A stretch of DNA of 5,196 bases, taken from CALARM01 sp964431735 (lineage in GTDB: Bacteria > Vulcanimicrobiota > SpSt-956 > JAKJGF01). Positions within the stretch are counted from its first letter, which is position 1, and the number at the start of each line of letters is the position of its first letter. Position numbers and translations under genes: made by a program. Below the pieces are notes generated by a model that worked only from the letters and a program-made list of their open reading frames with translations, made no database searches and was not told where the DNA came from. The stretch lies in assembly GCA_964431735.1 (NCBI GenBank), contig CAYSLJ010000278.1, positions 1 to 5,196 on the forward strand, read 5' to 3'. This document shows positions 1-5,182 of this stretch, one piece after another.

Positions 1-15
1 CGTTACGCGTCACGA
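1..15 (+). repeat. Edge copy of dispersed GCGTCAC-type heptad repeat
   Basis: The window opens with CGTTACGCGTCACG followed by A. The first 14 bases are the exact reverse complement of the last 14 bases of the window (5183-5196). They read as heptads GTTACGC and GTCACGA, related to the GTGACGC tandem array at 2689-2718 read on the other strand. Like the other copies, this one ends in TCACGA. This is a sequence observation; that it is a genome-wide dispersed repeat, and that the contig ended on it, is inference. Confidence 0.6.
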
Positions 16-48
16 AGCACTTAATTTCTAATAAGTTATGAAAGTAAC

Positions 49-54
49 TATAAT
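49..54 (+). promoter_or_regulatory. Possible -10 box for recQ
   Basis: A perfect TATAAT hexamer lies 84 bases ahead of the recQ start codon. No good -35 box is found at the normal distance: positions 26-31 read TTCTAA, a weak match. If it is used, the transcript would start around 60 and carry the heptad hairpin in its leader. AT-rich sequence gives such hexamers by chance, so this is a modest call. Confidence 0.3.
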
Positions 55-110
55 GAGTAAATAGTGAGTGAAGTGCATTATTCTACTCACTACTCACTAT
101 TCACTACTCA
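54..110 (+). repeat. Heptad tandem repeat forming a long hairpin in the recQ leader
   Basis: The right side contains four contiguous 7-base units, CTACTCA at 83-89, 90-96 and 104-110 and CTATTCA at 97-103. They are followed by CGA, so the block ends in TCACGA like the other heptad copies here. The left side (54-75) has degenerate units of the complementary sense. The two sides pair: 54-59 (TGAGTA) with 105-110, and 60-69 (AATAGTGAGT) with 92-101. This gives 16 base pairs with a 3-base bulge and a 22-base loop. The hairpin ends 13 bases before the recQ ribosome binding site. It could be a dispersed repeat unit, an attenuating leader structure, or the 3' end of an upstream transcript. It lacks a T-run on the plus strand, so it is not a typical terminator. 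Confidence 0.65.
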
Positions 111-137
111 CGATTAATATAAAGAAGGAAACAATCA

Positions 138-1541
138 ATGCAAGTACCATTAGAAATATATCTGAAAAAATATTTTGGTTATTCCACTTTCAGGGACGGA
201 CAGAAAGATATTATAGAAAAAATTCTGTCAAGTCAAAATTTATTGATAATAATGCCTACAGGAAAGGGGAAATCTCTGTGCTATCAATTACCTGCTCTGT
301 TACTTCCGGGAATGACCGTTGTTATATCACCTCTCATAGCACTGATGAAGGATCAGGTAGATAAACTCAAAGGACTGGGCATAAAAGCAGATTTTATAAA
401 TAGTTCCATAAAAAAAAATGAACAGGAAGAAATCCTTAAAAAAATAGAAAGAAAAGAAATAAAAATTTTGTATATAGCACCTGAAAGAATAAATAGTAAA
501 ACATTCCTGAAAAGTCTCTCTCATGCCAGAATATCACTTTTTGCAGTAGACGAAGCACACTGTATTTCTCAATGGGGACATAATTTCCGGCCCGATTATC
601 TGAAATTAAAAGAATTTATCTCATGGTGTCACCCCGGTTCTGTTTTAGCACTTACAGCAACTGCCACAGAAACAGTAAGAAAAGATATTATAAAGAATCT
701 TAACATGAAAAAACCTTCTGTTATCATTTCAGCTCTGGCAAGAGACAATTTTATCTATGAAGTTAAAAATGTAAGAAGCAACATGGAAAAAGACGAAATT
801 CTCTGGGAATATCTCTCTTCCGATCCGGGAAGAGGCATAATTTATACATATACACAGAAAGGAGTGGAACGTTTATCGACAAAGCTTAAAAGCTGGGGGC
901 TGAATGCAGAAGGTTATCATGGCGGACTTCATAAAGAGCTGAGAGAAGAAATACAGAATAAATTTATGAAGAATGAACTGGATATAATAGTAGCTACAAA
1001 TGCTTTTGGTATGGGCATAGATAAAAAAGATATAAGATATGTAATACACTACTCTATTACTGCAACACTGGAAGATTATTATCAGGAAACAGGAAGAGCC
1101 GGGAGAGACGGGAAACAGGCCTATGCATTACTGCTCTTCAGACATGGTGACATAGGTATGAGAAAATATTTTATAAGTAAAATGTATCCGCCGAAAAAGG
1201 TGATAGAAAAATTTTACACCCATCTTCTAAACCAATCGAAAGAAATTCTGTTAATTAATCCAGAAGAAACAGGTAAAATACTTTTCGGACGATCTGGCCA
1301 GAATAAAACAATCGAAATCTGTATAAAAATCCTGAGGAAATACAACTGTATAGAAGAAATGCCATGTCATGTAGATAAATTAAAAAAAATAGTCATAAAA
1401 AAAAATTATATAAAACTCCTGATGGGATACAGAATAATAGAACAGTTGAAAGAAAAATCATTGCAAAAACTTGACAATATGATAAATTACGGGAAAACAC
1501 AAAAATGTAAAAAATCCTTTCTCATAAATTATTTTTTATAG
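138..1541 (+). CDS. recQ: RecQ-family ATP-dependent DNA helicase, truncated in the zinc-binding module
   Basis: This is a 3'-to-5' superfamily 2 DNA helicase of the RecQ family, expected to act in the cytoplasm in recombination and repair. The start is ATG 138, preceded by GAAGGAA at 124-130. Motif 0 (F18-R19...Q22), Walker A PTGKGKS (40-46), DEAHCISQWGHNFRPDY (138-154), the TAT motif (173-175), the ATNAFGMGID motif (286-295) and QETGRAGRDG (316-325) are all present. K43 replaces the usual glycine of PTGGGKS but leaves the essential GKS. Residues 345-440 insert a segment, possibly winged-helix-like, before the zinc module. That module begins with YGKTQKC (451-457) and LINYF (462-466). RecQ proteins normally continue with GE and a CGNCDxC motif, but here L467 is followed by TAG. 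So only one of the four zinc ligands (C457) remains and no HRDC domain exists. The length of 467 residues is short for RecQ. I see no CxxC remnant just downstream in any frame. Either this is a decayed gene that lost its 3' end, or a native motor-only form. Confidence 0.9.
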   Translation: MQVPLEIYLKKYFGYSTFRDGQKDIIEKILSSQNLLIIMPTGKGKSLCYQLPALLLPGMTVVISPLIALMKDQVDKLKGLGIKADFINSSIKKNEQEEILKKIERKEIKILYIAPERINSKTFLKSLSHARISLFAVDEAHCISQWGHNFRPDYLKLKEFISWCHPGSVLALTATATETVRKDIIKNLNMKKPSVIISALARDNFIYEVKNVRSNMEKDEILWEYLSSDPGRGIIYTYTQKGVERLSTKLKSWGLNAEGYHGGLHKELREEIQNKFMKNELDIIVATNAFGMGIDKKDIRYVIHYSITATLEDYYQETGRAGRDGKQAYALLLFRHGDIGMRKYFISKMYPPKKVIEKFYTHLLNQSKEILLINPEETGKILFGRSGQNKTIEICIKILRKYNCIEEMPCHVDKLKKIVIKKNYIKLLMGYRIIEQLKEKSLQKLDNMINYGKTQKCKKSFLINYFL

Positions 1542-1553
1542 AATATCTTATTT

Positions 1554-1593
1554 CTTCATATAAACTCCATAATTTCTTCATAACTTCTTCATA
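1554..1593 (+). promoter_or_regulatory. Four 11-bp-spaced CTTCATA boxes, Pho-box-like activator site
   Basis: CTTCATA lies at 1554-1560, CTCCATA at 1565-1571, and CTTCATA again at 1576-1582 and 1587-1593. The spacing is exactly 11 bp each time, one helical turn, with AT-rich 4-base spacers. Seven-base direct repeats with a 4-base spacer are the hallmark of OmpR/PhoB-family response regulator sites; the E. coli Pho box pairs CTGTCAT-type units this way. The last box ends 9 bp before TATAAT and covers the place where a -35 would be (1580-1585, ATAACT, no match). This is the arrangement of PhoB-activated class II promoters. The repeat pattern is seen directly; the regulator's identity is inferred and could be another OmpR-family protein. 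Confidence 0.75.
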
Positions 1594-1602
1594 TTTTTAT
1601 TT

Positions 1603-1608
1603 TATAAT
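1603..1608 (+). promoter_or_regulatory. -10 box of the small-peptide operon
   Basis: A perfect TATAAT sits 9 bp after the last CTTCATA box, with no recognisable -35 hexamer. This predicts activator dependence. Transcription would start near 1615, giving a short leader of about 37 bases before the first peptide gene at 1652. Confidence 0.7.
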
Positions 1609-1651
1609 TCAATCATTGAAAGAGAAAAAACAAAGGAAGAAGGTGAATAAA

Positions 1652-1747
1652 ATGATAAAGAACGTTTTTCAAGGTAAGGTTAAAAAATATGTACCGTGTA
1701 TGTGGTGTTTAACATTATCAACGTTAGCTATAAATATGCCTCAGTAA
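1652..1747 (+). CDS. Small CxxC peptide, 31 residues, first of a paralogous pair
   Basis: The start ATG 1652 has a ribosome binding site GAAGGTGA (1639-1646) 5 bases upstream; the stop is TAA 1745-1747. The peptide begins MIKNVFQGKVKK, a basic stretch. It then has PCMWC (residues 15-19), a short hydrophobic segment (residues 20-27) and the ending NMPQ. The second peptide at 1798 shares the plan: MIKxVFxxKVxK, CxxCL, LAxN or LATN, then NMP plus one residue. Two related reading frames, each with its own ribosome binding site behind one strong promoter, argue for real genes despite the size. I recognise no family. It has no clear cleavable signal and too short a hydrophobic run for a confident membrane segment. 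Possible roles are a signalling or modified peptide, a metal-binding micro-protein or a small toxin; none is shown. Confidence 0.62.
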   Translation: MIKNVFQGKVKKYVPCMWCLTLSTLAINMPQ

Positions 1748-1782
1748 ACAAAAATACACACAGATTATTGAAAAATATATGT

Positions 1783-1790
1783 AAGGAGGT
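1783..1790 (+). promoter_or_regulatory. Strong ribosome binding site deciding the start of the second peptide
   Basis: AAGGAGGT is a near-perfect anti-16S match, 7 bases before ATG 1798. It rules out the longer reading of the same frame from ATG 1696, which would run through the first peptide gene out of frame. Confidence 0.8.
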
Positions 1791-1797
1791 AACAGAA

Positions 1798-1899
1798 ATG
1801 ATTAAGAAAGTATTTAGCAGTAAGGTTCAGAAGGGAAATGGTTTATGCCTGTATTGTTTAAAAAATGCTTTTTTGTTAGCAACAAATATGCCTTATTAG
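1798..1899 (+). CDS. Small CxxC peptide, 33 residues, second of a paralogous pair
   Basis: The start is ATG 1798 behind an excellent ribosome binding site; the stop is TAG 1897-1899. The peptide begins MIKKVFSSKVQK, has LCLYCL (residues 16-21), then a hydrophobic run (residues 24-28) and ends LATNMPY. It aligns with the 31-residue peptide upstream along its whole length with about two single-residue gaps. Conserved positions are M1, I2, K3, V5, F6, K9, V10, K12, both cysteines of CxxC with the leucine after them, and the N-M-P triplet before the last residue. At DNA level the two genes also share blocks such as GTAAGGTT and AAATATGCCT, so they look like a tandem duplication that has diverged. 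The ribosome binding site is stronger than that of the first copy, so the second peptide may be made in larger amount. Function unknown; no modification or export gene lies in this window. Confidence 0.7.
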   Translation: MIKKVFSSKVQKGNGLCLYCLKNAFLLATNMPY

Positions 1900-1918
1900 T
1901 AAAGAAAGGAACAGTATC

Positions 1919-1942
1919 ATGAAAAACATACCGCTTAATTGA
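1919..1942 (+). CDS. Possible 7-codon ORF (MKNIPLN) at the end of the peptide operon
   Basis: ATG 1919 follows a plausible ribosome binding site, GAAAGGA (1904-1910), 8 bases upstream. The frame closes after seven codons with TGA 1940-1942, which overlaps the base of the hairpin. It may be the stub of a third peptide gene, a translated leader-like mini-ORF, or chance. Only the good ribosome binding site and the position in the operon support it. Confidence 0.2.
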   Translation: MKNIPLN

Positions 1943-1970
1943 AACAGGCAGTAAATAAACTGCCTGTTTC
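1941..1970 (+). terminator. Perfect 12-bp hairpin at the end of the peptide operon
   Basis: GAAACAGGCAGT (1941-1952) and ACTGCCTGTTTC (1959-1970) are exact inverted repeats around the 6-base loop AAATAA. The right arm ends in TTT, but the following sequence (CTGATTCT) is not a full T-run. The hairpin lies between the converging peptide operon and the minus-strand gene that ends at 2040, so it may end both transcripts. It might instead be mainly a 3' stabilising structure. Confidence 0.65.
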
Positions 1971-2039
1971 TGATTCTATGGGATTTTTCAGGTGCAATAT
2001 TAAAATTATTATTTCCCTTTTCCGGTAACATATTCAATT

Positions 2040-2663
2040 TTATATATTTGCATCGAAAGAGATTGCCCTGTTCTCATCCGGCTCCGGCAATTCAAATTCT
2101 TTAAGACTGTTGAAATCTCCTGTTTTTCTGTCAATTTCCGATATTACCATAAATAATTCCGGTATGGCATTAGAATCCAGGTAATTTACAAAGTCTTCAT
2201 AATTAAAGGCTATTTCGTAATATCCTTCTTTATCCGTAAAGGCCAGACCAAGAAAATCTTCCATGGAATCTTTATCATATAACTTGACCATCAATCCCAT
2301 TACAGGGGTATCATCTTTACTTATATATCCGGTAAGTTTAAATTCAGGATCTTTTTTAATAAACTGAAACGCAAGATAACAGCCTTTTTCATTTACATCT
2401 TCACTGTTATCGTCATCGGCATCAATAAATTCGCTGTTATTTACCACATATTCTGAAAGTTTTGTAATGACATATTTCAATTTCTCATCTTTAATTTCTT
2501 CACTTTGAATTTCTTCCATAGCATCACTGGAGAGCCAGAAAGTCTCAGGTATATCATCTTCATACTCTACAGCAATGTGCTGCAAAAGTTCTTTTTCGAC
2601 AAAATCTCTTTCCAGTTCATCTACTACTACGGTACCTTTCAAGAAATCAACTATTTTTACCAT
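2040..2663 (-). CDS. Acidic protein with a C-terminal transthyretin-like beta domain, function unknown
   Basis: The 207-residue product starts at ATG 2663-2661 (minus strand), with AAGGAGG (2677-2671) 7 bases upstream. No signal peptide or membrane segment is visible, so it should stay in the cytoplasm. It is very acidic, with an Asp/Glu-rich stretch at residues 77-92 (DADDD and nearby) that probably links two parts. Residues 107-178 have the pattern of transthyretin-like/intradiol-dioxygenase-type beta-sandwich folds. That pattern is LTGYI, PVMGLMVKLYDKD, LGLAFTDKEGYYEI, and later PELFMVISEID. In that fold the G-x-x-x-TD-x-x-G-x-[FY] turn is typical. The N-terminal half (1-76) matches nothing I know. 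The gene is monocistronic: it faces the peptide operon and has its own promoter. The beta-domain assignment rests on pattern alone; a structural or binding role is possible, but no enzyme residues can be named. Confidence 0.82.
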   Translation of the reverse strand: MVKIVDFLKGTVVVDELERDFVEKELLQHIAVEYEDDIPETFWLSSDAMEEIQSEEIKDEKLKYVITKLSEYVVNNSEFIDADDDNSEDVNEKGCYLAFQFIKKDPEFKLTGYISKDDTPVMGLMVKLYDKDSMEDFLGLAFTDKEGYYEIAFNYEDFVNYLDSNAIPELFMVISEIDRKTGDFNSLKEFELPEPDENRAISFDANI

Positions 2664-2688
2664 GAAACACCCTCCTTAAATATTTAAT

Positions 2689-2718
2689 CGTGACGCGTGA
2701 CGCGTGACGCGTGACGCG
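2689..2718 (-). repeat. GTGACGC heptad tandem array in the leader of the 2040-2663 gene
   Basis: Four perfect GTGACGC units lie head to tail at 2690-2696, 2697-2703, 2704-2710 and 2711-2717, flanked by C and G. Read on the minus strand the array is GCGTCAC repeated, ending TCACGATTAAATAT. It then runs into the ribosome binding site. It is strikingly GC-rich (ACGCGT junctions, MluI-like palindromes) against AT-rich surroundings. It falls between the predicted transcription start near 2746 and the start codon, so it would be in the messenger's 5' leader. The recQ leader has a similar arrangement, TCACGATTAATAT before its ribosome binding site. Confidence 0.85.
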
Positions 2719-2752
2719 AGGCTTCTCACCATTCATATTCGGACTTAAATAC

Positions 2753-2781
2753 ATTATAACAGAAGGAGTTCTTTACATCAA
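2753..2781 (-). promoter_or_regulatory. Promoter of the 2040-2663 gene (TTGATG, 17 bp, extended TATAAT)
   Basis: On the minus strand TTGATG (2781-2776) is followed after 17 bases by TATAAT (2758-2753), preceded by TG one base earlier, an extended -10. The match to a sigma-70/SigA promoter is very good. It predicts a start near 2746 and a leader of about 83 bases that includes the heptad array. Confidence 0.72.
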
Positions 2782-2791
2782 GAATATTCTT
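2780..2791. promoter_or_regulatory. Palindrome overlapping the -35, possible operator
   Basis: AAGAATATTCTT is a perfect 12-bp palindrome touching the upstream end of the TTGATG -35 hexamer. Its location suits a dimeric regulator. Short AT-rich palindromes also arise by chance, so this is only a candidate. Confidence 0.3.
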
Positions 2792-3119
2792 TTCAGAAAA
2801 GGATTTTCTTCCTGAATTTTGAATTTATAATTAGTTTCATAAAAACGGTCAGAACCGATTCGGCCACAGATGAGAATCTGTTCATAGATACCATGGTATT
2901 TAAATCGGATATAACGCAAAGTGGCATGATGTAAGCTCTAACAACATGAATGTTCCAGTTTAGATTTTTTCGGAAGAGTGCCAGACTGACAAAGCCAGGA
3001 GCTTTATAACACCAATATTCATATCTACTGATGAACATAAATAATACATACAAGCTCTCGTTACGCATAACATGAGGAATGGTTTTATTACATGTTTATG
3101 CTCACGTCAGTAAATGCTA
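2792..3119. other. Gene-poor stretch between two divergent genes
   Basis: No convincing gene lies here. A minus-strand frame of 91 codons (3068-2793) is open, but it has no ribosome binding site and no recognisable motif. Its cysteine- and hydrophobic-scattered product reads like chance or a decayed fragment. Notable sequence includes the 12-bp palindrome ATACCATGGTAT (2888-2899), the small inverted repeat CAGAT/ATCTG (2867-2880), and CGTTACGC at 3059-3066, a lone relative of the heptad repeat. CTCACG occurs at 3101-3106, again ahead of a ribosome binding site. I see no tRNA and no riboswitch that I can name. Confidence 0.4.
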
Positions 3120-3120
3120 T

Positions 3121-3147
3121 AAGGAGTGAATAGTGAAAAATGAGTGA
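3121..3147 (+). promoter_or_regulatory. Ribosome binding site of the YkgJ-like/TPR gene, embedded in degenerate GTGA heptads
   Basis: AAGGAG (3121-3126) is the only good ribosome binding site, but it lies 13 bases before ATG 3140, longer than the usual 5-9. An in-frame TGA at 3134-3136 prevents any earlier start. GTGA at 3126-3129 and 3133-3136 and ATGA at 3140-3143 are exactly 7 bases apart. The heptad pattern therefore spans the ribosome binding site and start codon and may have lengthened the spacing by one unit. Confidence 0.5.
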
Positions 3148-4030
3148 GAATTTTTTTTATAAACTTGCAGACATTTATAATAAAATAGACACTGTTTTAA
3201 AGGATAAATCCTGCCACTGCCGTTTCTGCATAGACTGCTGCCTGGATATTTCAGAACTATATATTACTCCTCTGGAAATGGATTATATAAACTACGTTTC
3301 ATATTCTGAAGATATGATGATGTCATGGAGAGAATATAACAAAAAAACCATCTGTCCTTACTGTGATATAGAAAAAAGAATATGCAAAATATATGCTGTA
3401 AGACACAGGTTCTGCAGAATTTTCGGCCATTTTGTAGAAAAACCGGAAAATCTCCATCCAGCCTGTGTTTATCTGAAAAATCATGAACATTACGACAGAA
3501 AAACCATAAATAAAATTCCCTTTCATAAAGAATTTTCATATCTTACGGGAGAGTATCTGAATATATTACCGGAACATGAAAAAGAAGAATATATAAATCA
3601 AATGACTGTTCTGCCAGAAATAAAACCTGCTATAGAAGAATATCTCGTGTCTATAGAAAAAAACCCTTTCTATGCTCCCCTTTATTATCATCTTGCAAAA
3701 AAATATTCGTCTCTGAATATGAAAGAAGAAGCAATTAAATGTCTTATGAAAAGTATATCCATTGATCCGACACAATTTCAATCCTATTATCTTCTCGGAC
3801 TGAAATTCTACGAAACCGGATGTATTGATTACGGGATAACCAGTATGAAAAGAGCACTCAGAGCGGCACCGAACCATAAAAAAGCTCTTTATACACTCGG
3901 ACTATTTTCTATTGAAGCAGGGAAATTCATGGAAGCCCTAGAATATTTCGCGAAATTAAAAAAAATCGAGCCTGACATAGATGAAGCTTATAATATTGAA
4001 AAATATATAAATATATGCCTGGAATCATAA
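3140..4030 (+). CDS. Cysteine-cluster (YkgJ/CxxCxxCC-like) protein fused to TPR repeats
   Basis: The 296-residue product has two parts. Residues 25-109 hold the cysteines C25, C27, C30, C33 and C34 (a C-x-x-C-x-x-CC core), then C72, C75, C82, C92 and C109. The spacing includes CKIYAVRHRFCRIFGHF (82-98), which resembles the C-x-[IV]-Y-x-x-R-P-x-x-C-R-x-F signature of the YkgJ family, a putative zinc- or iron-chelating domain. The family's proline appears replaced by histidine here. Residues 178-210, 213-245 and 247-279 form three TPR-like helical repeats with the usual A/G-Y-A-P pattern, such as EEAIKCLMKSISIDP and MEALEYFAKLKKIEP. These repeats typically bind protein partners. No signal peptide is seen, so it is probably cytoplasmic. 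The gene lies 26 bases before the Ca2+/H+ antiporter and likely shares its transcript. The metal or cluster bound is unknown. Confidence 0.82.
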   Translation: MSENFFYKLADIYNKIDTVLKDKSCHCRFCIDCCLDISELYITPLEMDYINYVSYSEDMMMSWREYNKKTICPYCDIEKRICKIYAVRHRFCRIFGHFVEKPENLHPACVYLKNHEHYDRKTINKIPFHKEFSYLTGEYLNILPEHEKEEYINQMTVLPEIKPAIEEYLVSIEKNPFYAPLYYHLAKKYSSLNMKEEAIKCLMKSISIDPTQFQSYYLLGLKFYETGCIDYGITSMKRALRAAPNHKKALYTLGLFSIEAGKFMEALEYFAKLKKIEPDIDEAYNIEKYINICLES

Positions 4031-4056
4031 GATAAGAAAAGGAGTGTTTTAAAAAG

Positions 4057-5136
4057 ATGAAAAGCGATACAATAATGATCTATGCATCAATAGTAATGGT
4101 AATTATCAGTATTATATTCGAGGTTACTCATATAGGAGGGGGAGTAGCTATATTTTTTATCGCTGCTGTTGCCATAATACCTCTGGCAGGATTACTTGGA
4201 AAAGCTACAGAAGAAATTGCCATTACCAAAGGGCCAGCCATAGGGGGGCTTATGAATGCGACATTTGGAAATGCTACGGAACTTATTATTGCCGCCATGG
4301 CACTTTACAGAGGCTATTTCGATGTAGTAAAAGCTTCTCTCACAGGGTCGATTATAGGTAATCTCCTTCTTGTTCTGGGATTGAGTATGCTGGCAGGGGG
4401 AATAAAATATAAAAGAATGCAATTTAACACCCAGATGTCCAGTATGAATTCCAGTATGCTCATGCTTGCCATACTCGGACTCCTTGTTCCGGCAGTATAT
4501 TACTATACAGGTCACACAGGCAAACAGGATATTTTTATCATAGAAGAACTGAGTATAGGTGTGGCGGCAGTTCTCATTATTATATATGTAGCGGGTCTGA
4601 TATTTTCCCTCCATACACATAAAGACATTTTCCACAGTAAAGATGAAGTGGAAGAGGCAGAATGGAGCCAGAAAAAAGCAATGGCAATACTGATTATTGC
4701 CACTCTGGGAGTAGCCCTTGAAAGTGAATTTCTTATAGGTTCCCTGGAAGAGGTAGTAAAAAGCCTGGGATGGAGTGAAATTTTCATAGGTGTAATCATA
4801 GTGGCCATTATAGGCAATGCAGCAGAACATGGTGTGGCAGTTATGATGGCAATGAAAAATAAAATAGATCTTTCATTAAATGTCTCCCTCAGTTCAAGTA
4901 CACAGATAGCTCTCTTTGTAGCTCCTGTTCTTGTGTTTTTAAGTCTCATATTCAGCCAGATTAACGGCAAACCTGCAATGGATTTGTTATTCAGCCCCTT
5001 TGAAATACTCGCCATATTCGGTTCGGTTTATACAGTGAGCTTTATGGCAGGAGACGGAGAATTTAACTGGTTCGAAGGGGCACAGTTACTGGGAGTATAT
5101 ATTATAATGGGAGTAGTATTTTTCTTTATAAAGTGA
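4057..5136 (+). CDS. Ca2+/H+ antiporter, CaCA superfamily, CAX type
   Basis: This 359-residue inner-membrane protein exchanges cytoplasmic Ca2+ (or a similar divalent cation) for protons. It is largely hydrophobic, with about eleven predicted membrane spans. Both signature alpha-repeats are present: GNATELIIA at 71-79 and GNAAEHGVAV at 253-262, whose acidic residues E75 and E257 line the cation site. Other family marks are GNLLLVLG (101-108), SSSTQIALFVAPVLV (279-293) and the C-terminal DGEFNWFEG (333-341), close to the usual DGESNWLEG. An acidic cytoplasmic loop (DEVEEAEW, 196-203) separates the two halves, as in other CAX proteins. The start ATG 4057 follows AAAAGGAG (4037-4044) with a 12-base gap, and 26 bases separate it from the preceding gene. 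The length is normal for bacterial CAX and the gene looks intact. The exact cation preference cannot be read from sequence. Confidence 0.93.
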   Translation: MKSDTIMIYASIVMVIISIIFEVTHIGGGVAIFFIAAVAIIPLAGLLGKATEEIAITKGPAIGGLMNATFGNATELIIAAMALYRGYFDVVKASLTGSIIGNLLLVLGLSMLAGGIKYKRMQFNTQMSSMNSSMLMLAILGLLVPAVYYYTGHTGKQDIFIIEELSIGVAAVLIIIYVAGLIFSLHTHKDIFHSKDEVEEAEWSQKKAMAILIIATLGVALESEFLIGSLEEVVKSLGWSEIFIGVIIVAIIGNAAEHGVAVMMAMKNKIDLSLNVSLSSSTQIALFVAPVLVFLSLIFSQINGKPAMDLLFSPFEILAIFGSVYTVSFMAGDGEFNWFEGAQLLGVYIIMGVVFFFIK

Positions 5137-5182
5137 TCTATGGGGTTGTCAAGAAATAACCCAATCATATTTACGTCTATAT

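Noticed and set aside
83..110. CRISPR array
   Set aside because: The units are 7 bases and directly adjacent, with no unique spacers.
68..364. Plus-strand frame of 98 codons overlapping the start of recQ
   Set aside because: It is out of frame with recQ over its motif 0 and Walker A region, lacks a ribosome binding site, and begins inside the heptad repeat.
1696..1797. Longer N-terminus for the second peptide
   Set aside because: It would run through the first peptide gene in another frame. The strong AAGGAGGT lies just ahead of ATG 1798 and the short form matches the paralogue from its first residue.
2793..3068. Minus-strand 91-codon frame as a gene
   Set aside because: It has no ribosome binding site, no recognised motif and an irregular composition. 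Remnant or chance frame are equally likely, so it is only mentioned in the gene-poor stretch.
3095..3123. TTTATG-17-TATAAG as promoter of the YkgJ-like/TPR gene
   Set aside because: The predicted start would fall at or after the ribosome binding site, so the message could not be translated from ATG 3140 in the normal way.
4192..5015. Two long minus-strand open frames (4192-4830 and 4512-5015)
   Set aside because: They lie opposite the antiporter gene, whose motifs are unmistakable. Their products are cysteine- and histidine-rich or otherwise atypical, with no ribosome binding site or family match.
5142..5162. GGGTT/AACCC as terminator of the antiporter operon
   Set aside because: The stem is only 5 bp with a 10-base loop and is not followed by a T-run.
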